A stretch of 64,000 nucleotides of DNA from Sediminitomix flava (GTDB lineage Bacteria > Bacteroidota > Bacteroidia > Cytophagales > Flammeovirgaceae), in assembly GCF_003149185.1 (NCBI RefSeq), contig NZ_QGDO01000002.1:744001-808000 (forward strand), given 5' to 3'. Positions within the stretch are counted from its first letter, which is position 1. Every line of letters starts with the position of its first letter. A model generated the notes under the pieces. The model was not told the origin of the DNA, ran no database searches, and worked only from the letters and a program-made list of their open reading frames with translations. Positions 51,581-58,700 of this stretch are shown piece by piece. The position numbers were made by a program, and so were the translations under genes.

Positions 51581-51976
51581 ATGAAAGACATTTTATTTCT
51601 CATCACTCTCATTCTCGTATCAACTCTCTATTCTTGTAAAACAGACTTCGTTTATCTAAATCAACCTCAAACTGAAAACCTGTTATATAATCATTGGGTA
51701 GAAACACCTTCTCCTAATTCACAAAGTTATACGATTTACCAACCTCGACCTTATTCTTACAGAAAGGCTCATTATTTGAATGCTATAGAAATATTGGAAG
51801 CTAACGAGTTTACAGCCTACCAATACCTAAAAGACAGCAATGAAGTGAAAGAAAAAGGTACTTGGACCATCATTTTACCCAATACTTTACTTCTAAACTT
51901 TGACTCTGACTCAATCTCAAATCAAAAACTCCACTTATTATTTATAAATCAGAAAGAAATGCATATTGAAAAATAG
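51581..51976 (+). CDS. Small lipoprotein of unknown function
   Basis: This 131-residue protein has a lipoprotein signal (ILVSTLYSC, Cys19) and a beta-rich mature part containing a segment EILEANEFTAYQYLKDSNEVKEKGTWTIILPNTLLLNF. That segment is like the lipocalin-type strands (residue-sparse 'G-W-x-hydrophobic strand' pattern) in small Bacteroidota lipoproteins. I do not recognise a named family. It is followed 75 bp later by an alpha/beta hydrolase gene in the same direction. Confidence 0.7.
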   Translation: MKDILFLITLILVSTLYSCKTDFVYLNQPQTENLLYNHWVETPSPNSQSYTIYQPRPYSYRKAHYLNAIEILEANEFTAYQYLKDSNEVKEKGTWTIILPNTLLLNFDSDSISNQKLHLLFINQKEMHIEK

Positions 51977-52051
51977 GGAATTCGTTTTTTTGTTTGGTTC
52001 AAATATTAGATATTTAGATAAACTTCTAAATATGTATTCAAATTTTTTATC

Positions 52052-53374
52052 ATGAACTCAATAAAAACCCTAAAATTAGTAATGCTTATTGCCTTTACAT
52101 TTGGACTTGGAAACAGCGCCTTTTCACAAGATATTCACCTACAGAAAGCCAAAGCTTTTTCAGACGCTTATTTCAATCAGAATTTCGAGAAAGCGACCGA
52201 AGACTTTTCGCCAACTATTTTAGCCCAAATGCCTGCCGAAAAACTAGGAATGGTAGCACAACAATTACAAATGCAAGTGGGAAAACTAAAAAATAGAGGA
52301 GACATTTGGGATAAAAAAGAAGGTGATTTCACTTCTACATTTGAACCCTTATTTTTTGAAAATGCTACTTTAGACCTGAAACTGGCATTCGATAATGAAA
52401 ATAAAATACAAGGCTTATTCTTTGTTCCTCATACTAAAAAAGAGCTTGAACTTGTCAACAACGAAACTTTCAGTGAACAAGAAATTGAAGTTAAAACAGG
52501 TGAATTTTCGCTTAGAGGAATTCTTAGTTTGCCCAAAAAGCAAAGTAAAGTGCCCGTTGTAATTTTGGTTCATGGCTCTGGTCCGAATGATATGGATGAA
52601 ACCATTGGTCAGAATACCGTCTTCAAAGATTTGGCATACGGCTTCGCTCAACATGGGATTGCAACGCTGAGGTACGATAAAAGAACTAAAGTTTATGGCA
52701 GTAGTCCAAAGCTAAAGCTTGATGAATTAACTCTTGAAGAAGAAACCATTGAAGATGCTTTATCTGCAGTAGAATTAGCAAAATCCAACCAATCAATTGA
52801 TCCAAATCAAGTTTATGTAGTTGGTCATAGTTTAGGGGCTATGGCTGCGCCTAAAATTGCAACATCTACAGATAAAGTATCGGGAATAGTAATGCTTGCA
52901 GGAAATGCTAGACCACTTCAAGATTTACTCGTTGAACAATATGAGCATATTTTAGGAGCTGATGGCACAATAGATGAAGGAGAACAAATTTTTGTCAAAG
53001 ACTTGAAAAAGCAAATTGCAAATCTGGAAAAGCTAGATGATAACGAATTTACTCGTCAGCAACTTCCTTTGGGACTTTCCTCTAGTTATTGGAAATACTT
53101 AGTTAAATACGATCAAGTGGAAACAGCAAAAAAGCTTAAACTACCTATTCTGATCCTTCAAGGAGAGAGAGACTATCAAGTCACTATGGAAGATTATTCC
53201 ATTTGGAAAAATCAATTACAAGATGGCGAAAACGTTAAATTTAAATCATACCCAAAACTCAACCATCTCCTTATGGAAGGGGAAGGAATAAGTTACCCAG
53301 AAGAGTATAAAATAAAAGGAGAAGTTGCTCAATATGTAATAGATGACATCAGCGATTGGATAATAAATAGGTAA
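52052..53374 (+). CDS. Exported alpha/beta hydrolase with DUF3887-like N-terminal domain
   Basis: The 440-residue protein has a signal peptide (about 1-25, ending AFSQ). A DUF3887-type domain of about 95 residues (AKAFSDAYFNQNFEKATEDFSPTILAQMPAEKLGMVAQQL) is followed by an alpha/beta hydrolase: VVILVHGSGPNDMDETIG oxyanion region, GIATLRYDKRTKVYG, nucleophile Ser in VVGHSLGAMAAP, and a late acid/His in LQGERDYQV and YPKLNHLLMEGEG. Related exported enzymes are esterases or peptidases; substrate unknown. It ends at a strong terminator. Confidence 0.87.
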   Translation: MNSIKTLKLVMLIAFTFGLGNSAFSQDIHLQKAKAFSDAYFNQNFEKATEDFSPTILAQMPAEKLGMVAQQLQMQVGKLKNRGDIWDKKEGDFTSTFEPLFFENATLDLKLAFDNENKIQGLFFVPHTKKELELVNNETFSEQEIEVKTGEFSLRGILSLPKKQSKVPVVILVHGSGPNDMDETIGQNTVFKDLAYGFAQHGIATLRYDKRTKVYGSSPKLKLDELTLEEETIEDALSAVELAKSNQSIDPNQVYVVGHSLGAMAAPKIATSTDKVSGIVMLAGNARPLQDLLVEQYEHILGADGTIDEGEQIFVKDLKKQIANLEKLDDNEFTRQQLPLGLSSSYWKYLVKYDQVETAKKLKLPILILQGERDYQVTMEDYSIWKNQLQDGENVKFKSYPKLNHLLMEGEGISYPEEYKIKGEVAQYVIDDISDWIINR

Positions 53375-53397
53375 ACAGAATACCAATTAAACTCAAA

Positions 53398-53428
53398 GAG
53401 CTTGAAGTAATTTCAAGCTCTTTTTTTT
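53398..53428 (+). terminator. Intrinsic terminator after hydrolase gene
   Basis: A 9-bp perfect stem (GAGCTTGAA/TTCAAGCTC) with 5-nt loop is followed by T8. Confidence 0.92.
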
Positions 53429-53536
53429 ATCGTAAATATTAAATATTTGGCAATTTTATAATTTATTGTTTAAATTTTCATATTACTATAACCTGACATC
53501 ACTATAATCAGAATACAATTCAATTCTTAAACTCTG

Positions 53537-55015
53537 ATGAATCAACTAAACGAGTTGGTCTACCTTTACCAACAGTCGAAGACTAAAACTATTGATCCCT
53601 TTGTCCCAAAAGGATCAAAAATGTACTTACTTTTTAAAGGGATTTTAGACAATACCATAAAAACAGATGAAGAAGCCGCCAAATTAATTTATGATACTGA
53701 TAAGAGTGATAAGCGTTATTTAATGCTCAAGAAGAATCTCAATAAAAGATTAACTCGATTTATTCTGACCTCTACGCCTATCGAATTTGACACCGAATTA
53801 TACACCAATATTTCATTCGAATGTCAACAAGAGATTGTCGTCGTCAAATTGCTCCTAAATAACAATATATACCACAATGCAGAAAAGGTATTATGGAGAG
53901 TTATTCGGAAAGCTGAGAAGTTTGAACTAAACAATATTCTTTTAGACTGCTACCAATGCTTAACCCGAATTTATTCCATACAAGGAGAGGTTTCACAGTT
54001 AGAACAGGCACAAGAAAAAGTTGAACATTATCAACACAAACATAACTGTGAGCAAAAATACCTTCGTCATTTGGAATTGCTTCAGGCTATGAATAAATGG
54101 AATAAAGGGTATTCTTTTGAGTTGGCCTCACAAGCCATGTCTTTTACAAAATCCATTAAGAAAAGCTGTGAAGTAAAATCTTCAATTCACTGTACGTATT
54201 ACTACGAGAGTATCAATGTTTATGCAGCCTATCACCAAACAGATATTGATGCTTTAGAGCAACACCTTAAGAATATCAAGACCATTTTTGAGGAAAACCA
54301 TTTCATGGCAATTCCAGAACATCAATTGATCTATTACCTGTTTAGCTTAAGATGCAGTTTGATGAAGGGAGATATTTCTAATGCATTTTTATTATTAGAA
54401 CAATGCCTTGAACTTACCGATTATGATGCATTTAATAAATATGAAGTTCAAGACCTACACTTTGAACTGCTACTCAAAACAGGTGACTATGAGAAGGCGC
54501 TAGAAGTACTTAATGAGGTTTATGCAACAGACCATTTCAGTATGCTTAGTCCTAAAGATCAAAGTGCATGGGGGTTAAGAAAAACTTATCTACACATATT
54601 TTCTGATCTTGAATTTTCTGATGAAGAAATTCAAAATGCAATTAACATTGATCAGCTTACTGAAAATTGCAAGCCAAACAATAAAGATAAAAGAGGCTAC
54701 AACCTTCAGTTAACCATCATATCTTATTTGGTAAGAAGTATTTTCACAGAGGAAGAGTTGGATGGTAATAGTTTAAAAATGTATATACAGCGTTACCTTA
54801 AGCAAAGCTCCGACCAAAGGAGTTTAGTTTTTTTACGCTATGTAATCAAATACTTCCAACGTAAAAAATCAGACAAAGATAGTCTTCTATTTATGCAAGA
54901 ACAGTTCGAGAGAGAAATGCCAAATGGCTATTCAATCGTAGAACTTTTCCCATATGAATATCTTTTTGACTACCTTCTTTTCCCTAAAGAAAAAGAAAAC
55001 TTACTAACCACATAA
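53537..55015 (+). CDS. Helical repeat (TPR-like) protein of unknown function
   Basis: This 492-residue soluble, all-helical protein has no signal peptide or membrane helix. The start (NELVYLYQQSKTKTIDPFVPKGSKMYLLFKGIL) is followed by segments such as DKRYLMLKKNLNKRLTRFIL and by tetratricopeptide-like helix pairs (ILLDCYQCLTRIYSIQGEVSQLEQAQEKVEHY, LLLKTGDYEKALEVLNEVYATD). It may be a scaffold or regulator. I do not recognise the family. It is monocistronic, ending at a bidirectional terminator. Confidence 0.72.
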   Translation: MNQLNELVYLYQQSKTKTIDPFVPKGSKMYLLFKGILDNTIKTDEEAAKLIYDTDKSDKRYLMLKKNLNKRLTRFILTSTPIEFDTELYTNISFECQQEIVVVKLLLNNNIYHNAEKVLWRVIRKAEKFELNNILLDCYQCLTRIYSIQGEVSQLEQAQEKVEHYQHKHNCEQKYLRHLELLQAMNKWNKGYSFELASQAMSFTKSIKKSCEVKSSIHCTYYYESINVYAAYHQTDIDALEQHLKNIKTIFEENHFMAIPEHQLIYYLFSLRCSLMKGDISNAFLLLEQCLELTDYDAFNKYEVQDLHFELLLKTGDYEKALEVLNEVYATDHFSMLSPKDQSAWGLRKTYLHIFSDLEFSDEEIQNAINIDQLTENCKPNNKDKRGYNLQLTIISYLVRSIFTEEELDGNSLKMYIQRYLKQSSDQRSLVFLRYVIKYFQRKKSDKDSLLFMQEQFEREMPNGYSIVELFPYEYLFDYLLFPKEKENLLTT

Positions 55016-55017
55016 AA

Positions 55018-55052
55018 AAAGTGCTGACACACCAAACGGCGTGCAGCACTTT
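55018..55052. terminator. Bidirectional intrinsic terminator
   Basis: A 9-bp stem (AAAGTGCTG/CAGCACTTT) with an inner CAC/GTG pairing, preceded by A7, lies between convergent genes. Confidence 0.85.
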
Positions 55053-55074
55053 ACTCATCTTCCTCAATTTTATT

Positions 55075-57216
55075 TTATGCCTTTATTTTTAGGCTTCTTA
55101 CTTCTCCATTTAGCTCATATTTTATGATATAAACTTGGTCATTCTGAAGTTCTTTTTCAGAAACTAGAACCCTTTGTTTTGGAGCTAAATCCAATTCTCT
55201 TTCTAATACCTTCTGAGCATTGAGGTAGTATAAAACTACATTCATCAGCCCTCTTGTTTTTGATAAAGATTCGACAAAAAGCTGATTATTTGAGATTGAA
55301 AAAGTAAACTCATCAGCATCTCTTAAATCAATTCCTGTTATTTTATCTTCTTCTTTATCATTATCCTTTAGCACAAGCTCGAAAGTCAAGTCTCCTTCCA
55401 TGTATTGAAGATCACTTATTGCTCTCACAGTAATTTCAGCAGTTGCCTCTTCTTCTATTTCATTATCATCAGTGAGAGTAATGATCACTTCTGCTTTTTT
55501 ATTATTCTTTTTGATGAAGACAGAATCTTGACTCAAACTCAAACCAAAATCTTCTTTAAATGGAATTTCAAATGTAAAACCAATCTCTGTTCGAACATAT
55601 TGAGTAGATTCCAACAATAATTTTAATTGATCATCCTTCCCTTCTTCTAATTCTAAAGATGAAAGGCTTACTTTTATCTGAGGTAAATCTTCAACGGTTA
55701 AGACTTGTGAGTTTTCACCGTAAAATAATACATCTTCACTACTCACTGAAGCAGTCCATTTTTCAGTTCCTTCTACCTCATCATCTCTTTGAATTGTCAA
55801 GAAAATCGTATCTGACAAAACTCCTTGTGTGATTTCAAAACTTTCTTTCGAAAGTGTATAATCAGCGTCTGCTAGTCCTTCACCTGTAATTTCTAAAGGG
55901 ACTGATACATTCTCATCCTGTACAGAATGAAGTCGTACGACATATGCTACTTCTGTTTCCTCCGTTTCATTTCCAGCTTTAGTAGAAGAAGAAAAATATC
56001 CAATCTTTTGAACTGTTTCATTCATAGAAAGTAGCAACAATTGCGGGTCATGATCAGATATATTTCCAACTTCACTTTCTGTAAAATAAGGTGATTCTAC
56101 ACTCACAAACTCGTCTAAAAGTTCATCAGAAATTGAGAAATGGTCAATTCCATCATTTTGTCCTCCAGCATAAAAATACGCTTGCTCCTCATACCATCCC
56201 CATCTCTTTGGTCCTTCAGCGCCATTGTAGGTAGCATTATTATAATCACCTAGTATAATTACATTATTTGTTGGGTATTTTTCTTGAAGTTTATTGTATA
56301 GGTAATTTGCATCAGCTTGTCTTCGCTCAGTTCCATTACTACAACATTTGAAATGTAGATTTACCAAGACCAATTCTTTGGTAACACCGTCAACTGTCAC
56401 ATCGGCCTCCATGACTAAAGGCAGCCTTCCTGATGACATGAAAGAATGTCCACTCCCATCATAGTTTGGCAGTTCATATTCAGAATCTGAAATAAAGTTT
56501 TCTTCAAATAGGTTATAACTCTTTTTTAGGCTAACATTTTCAGTTTTATAAACAAAGGCTGTTTTCTGCGCAGGAAAATCCTCATCATCACCTTTCCAGC
56601 TAAATGAATGTCTTGCACTATAAAATCCTGCCCATTGAATTTCACTTTTATCATTCAAACGATCTAATAAAAGTTGTAAATTATCTCCTCTAATACCATC
56701 TACAACTACTTCTTGAAGCGCATAAATATCCGCATCCATTCTCAAGATTTGGGAAGCTGTAGCTCTCAACTGCCACTCTTTAGAATCAGTGCTTCTAGAC
56801 TTATCTTCAGCACCTAACCATTCAACATTCCAAGTCACGACTTTTACACCCACATCTTCACCTTCCCCTAGCATCGGAATTTCATGTGATCCTTGTTCAG
56901 ATGTCCATTCGGTATCCGAATACTGGAAAATCTCATTCTTTTGCTTTACTCCTCCCTCATAATATTTGTAAGATACTTCTACTCGATCACCATCTTGAGC
57001 AGAGTCAAAACGAGCATCTAAAATAAAAGCGATTTTCTGACGAACCCAGATACTATCTAATTCTGAATTAAAAGAAAAGTTATCATAATATCCGTCACCT
57101 ACCATTTCGTAATCAGCCTCAACGAGTGTGTAAGACACTGGAGTACTCGCTTGAATACATGAAATCGAAGTAATGAATAATAAAAATGGAATATAAAAGT
57201 GTAATAGCTTCTTCAT
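55075..57216 (-). CDS. Secreted EEP-family nuclease with N-terminal repeat domain and Calx-beta-like modules
   Basis: This 713-residue exported protein (signal about 1-22) opens with a roughly 80-residue module (SYTLVEADYEMVGDGYYDNFS through EVSYKYYEGG) that is the same repeat found four times in the lipoprotein encoded next to it. The DNase I-like catalytic domain (about 122-395) is complete: Asn130 (VTWNVEW), Glu169 (YALQEV), Asn286/His288 (VNLHFK), Asp324/Asn326 (LGDYNN), Asp358/His359 (GIDHF) and Asp388/His389 (ISDHD). Two Calx-beta-like Ig modules follow (about 400-630), then a C-terminal sorting-like beta domain ending VRSLKIKA. It should hydrolyse extracellular nucleic acid or a phosphodiester. 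A folded RNA and terminator precede its start. Confidence 0.9.
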   Translation of the reverse strand: MKKLLHFYIPFLLFITSISCIQASTPVSYTLVEADYEMVGDGYYDNFSFNSELDSIWVRQKIAFILDARFDSAQDGDRVEVSYKYYEGGVKQKNEIFQYSDTEWTSEQGSHEIPMLGEGEDVGVKVVTWNVEWLGAEDKSRSTDSKEWQLRATASQILRMDADIYALQEVVVDGIRGDNLQLLLDRLNDKSEIQWAGFYSARHSFSWKGDDEDFPAQKTAFVYKTENVSLKKSYNLFEENFISDSEYELPNYDGSGHSFMSSGRLPLVMEADVTVDGVTKELVLVNLHFKCCSNGTERRQADANYLYNKLQEKYPTNNVIILGDYNNATYNGAEGPKRWGWYEEQAYFYAGGQNDGIDHFSISDELLDEFVSVESPYFTESEVGNISDHDPQLLLLSMNETVQKIGYFSSSTKAGNETEETEVAYVVRLHSVQDENVSVPLEITGEGLADADYTLSKESFEITQGVLSDTIFLTIQRDDEVEGTEKWTASVSSEDVLFYGENSQVLTVEDLPQIKVSLSSLELEEGKDDQLKLLLESTQYVRTEIGFTFEIPFKEDFGLSLSQDSVFIKKNNKKAEVIITLTDDNEIEEEATAEITVRAISDLQYMEGDLTFELVLKDNDKEEDKITGIDLRDADEFTFSISNNQLFVESLSKTRGLMNVVLYYLNAQKVLERELDLAPKQRVLVSEKELQNDQVYIIKYELNGEVRSLKIKA

Positions 57217-57234
57217 TGTCGTACTGGTTTAGAT

Positions 57235-57261
57235 AAAAAATGCCAGTAAAAATTACTGGCA
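57235..57261 (-). terminator. Intrinsic terminator directly upstream of the nuclease start codon
   Basis: A 9-bp perfect stem (TGCCAGTAA/TTACTGGCA), 3-nt loop, is followed on the minus strand by T6. It ends 18 nt before the nuclease ATG, so the nuclease needs read-through or antitermination. Confidence 0.88.
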
Positions 57262-57302
57262 CTTAGATAATTCAATTCTTAATCTGCTGCGAATAAAAAT
57301 TA

Positions 57303-57402
57303 TTGAGCAGGGCTAGCTTTTGGGGAGATACCTATCTACTAACACCTATATAATGAGTGAACAACACTCAAAAAATCTCCTTACTCAGCTCGCCCTGCTT
57401 AA
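57303..57402 (-). ncRNA. Structured RNA element of unknown class in the nuclease leader
   Basis: Nested helices close a 100-nt fold: an outer 11-pair stem (core GCAGGGC/GCCCTGC), then a G/A mismatch and AGCT/AGCT, then GGAGAT/ATCTCC, and an apical TGAGTG/CACTCA hairpin with a 5-nt loop, plus an A/U-rich single-stranded stretch of about 24 nt. There are no coding frames across it. It lies between the lipoprotein stop and the terminator before the nuclease gene. I could not match it to a known riboswitch or to SRP, 6S or tmRNA. Confidence 0.65.
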
Positions 57403-57473
57403 ATCATTAAGCAATAATACATTCCTATCTTCAGGTTGTATTTGGACTTAATGTGTAATCTATTGTTGCTTCT

Positions 57474-57507
57474 AATCCTTCAATGAAGAGGTCTCCATTG
57501 AAGGATT
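57474..57507 (-). other. Hairpin after the lipoprotein gene
   Basis: A 12-bp perfect stem (AATCCTTCAATG/CATTGAAGGATT) with a 10-nt loop just after the stop codon. No T-tract follows on the minus strand, so it more likely protects or processes the 3' end of the receptor-lipoprotein mRNA than terminates transcription. Confidence 0.6.
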
Positions 57508-57518
57508 TTAAAAGGCTT

Positions 57519-58667
57519 TTATTTTACATCTTCTTGCCAAACTCCACCTACTCTGATCACACGGATTTTATCAATTCCGTTAGAACCGTTGTAGTAAGCA
57601 TAAGTAACAATGTATGGCTGATCGTCTGTTGCGTCATAATTAGTATCCAAGATATAACCAATCATTTCAACAAGCTCTGCCTCATTCTTAGGAGATACAT
57701 CGTTTGCTCTAGTATCAAAGTTTTGATATTGAGATGTAGCATCAGAAAGATCGTAATCAGCACTTCCCAAAGTTAACTTGATTGCGTTATCAGCCTCCCA
57801 AGTACTTGCAGTAAAGTCTTCTTTATTTTCAATGAAACTCAAAACTTCTGTAACAGCACCTACTGAAGTTGCCTCCCCCCAAGCTTGTCCATCAAAACGA
57901 GCTACAAAGTAATAATCATTAGTAAAGACGATACAAGCATAATTTCCAGCCGCATAACCATGATCCAATACTAGAGAAGAAATACCTTCGTGAGCATCGT
58001 CCAAATTAGAGAAGTTGTTATACTTTTCAGACACTGGTAAAAGATCATACATCTCGTCTGTAAATGTTACTGTATCACTTGGAGCGTAATCTAACAATTC
58101 TGTTTCTCCTTCAGCTGTTACACTGAAGAAACGAACATCTCTGTTACCGTATACTGTGTACATTACTGTTTGCTCAGAACCAGTTTCCCACCAGTCTTCA
58201 TACGCAGCTTTATCCGTCAAGAAAACAGGCAGTTTAAACTCAGCCTCATCAATAGAGCTAAAGTTTGAATATGACTCACCCATTCTTGAATAATCATCAG
58301 GGCTTAACTCATAAGCATTCTCCTTGTCTTTAGATACTGATGAATAGAAGTCATAAGTAACAGACAATTCTTGATCTGCATTACCATAGAATCTTTTATT
58401 TAAGATCTCTGGCAAAAACTCTTCTGGTAAAGCTGAAGAAGAAAAGTTCTTATATTTTTGAACATTTTCATTAGAAGATAATGCATAATCTTCATCAGTA
58501 AGTGTATAAGAATCAGGAGCTAAATCACGAGCATATTTATACTCAGTTGCTTTAGTATTTTCCTCAGATTGAATATCTAGTTCATCTTTAATATCCTCCA
58601 TTGGATCACATCCAAATAATGCGGACATCGCGAAGAAAGCAACTAGGCTTATATATTTAGTTTTCAT
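57519..58667 (-). CDS. Surface lipoprotein with four tandem repeat domains
   Basis: This 382-residue lipoprotein (lipobox SALFGC, Cys20) is built from four degenerate repeats of about 70-85 residues starting near 52, 118, 199 and 296. Each has a Y/F-x-L/F-x(3-4)-D/E-x-Y strand, a Y-x-N-F turn (KYKNFS, SYSNFS, KYNNFS, QYQNFD), a helical segment, and a V-x-Y-x-Y/F strand. The same module occurs once at the N terminus of the secreted nuclease. It sits 33 bp after a TonB-dependent receptor gene, the position occupied by SusD-like or other substrate-binding lipoproteins, so it likely binds the ligand for that receptor. I do not recognise a named family. Confidence 0.75.
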   Translation of the reverse strand: MKTKYISLVAFFAMSALFGCDPMEDIKDELDIQSEENTKATEYKYARDLAPDSYTLTDEDYALSSNENVQKYKNFSSSALPEEFLPEILNKRFYGNADQELSVTYDFYSSVSKDKENAYELSPDDYSRMGESYSNFSSIDEAEFKLPVFLTDKAAYEDWWETGSEQTVMYTVYGNRDVRFFSVTAEGETELLDYAPSDTVTFTDEMYDLLPVSEKYNNFSNLDDAHEGISSLVLDHGYAAGNYACIVFTNDYYFVARFDGQAWGEATSVGAVTEVLSFIENKEDFTASTWEADNAIKLTLGSADYDLSDATSQYQNFDTRANDVSPKNEAELVEMIGYILDTNYDATDDQPYIVTYAYYNGSNGIDKIRVIRVGGVWQEDVK

Positions 58668-58700
58668 TATTTCTGAATTTATAAAAGGTTACAATTTAGA

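Noticed and set aside
57303-57402. Reading the folded RNA as SRP RNA, 6S RNA or a hammerhead ribozyme
   Set aside because: The SRP core GGAAGGAAGCAGC, a 6S-type long bubble hairpin and the hammerhead CUGAUGA/GAAA core are all missing.
57483-57776. Plus-strand frame over the lipoprotein 3' end
   Set aside because: It lies antisense to the repeat lipoprotein and has no domain signal.
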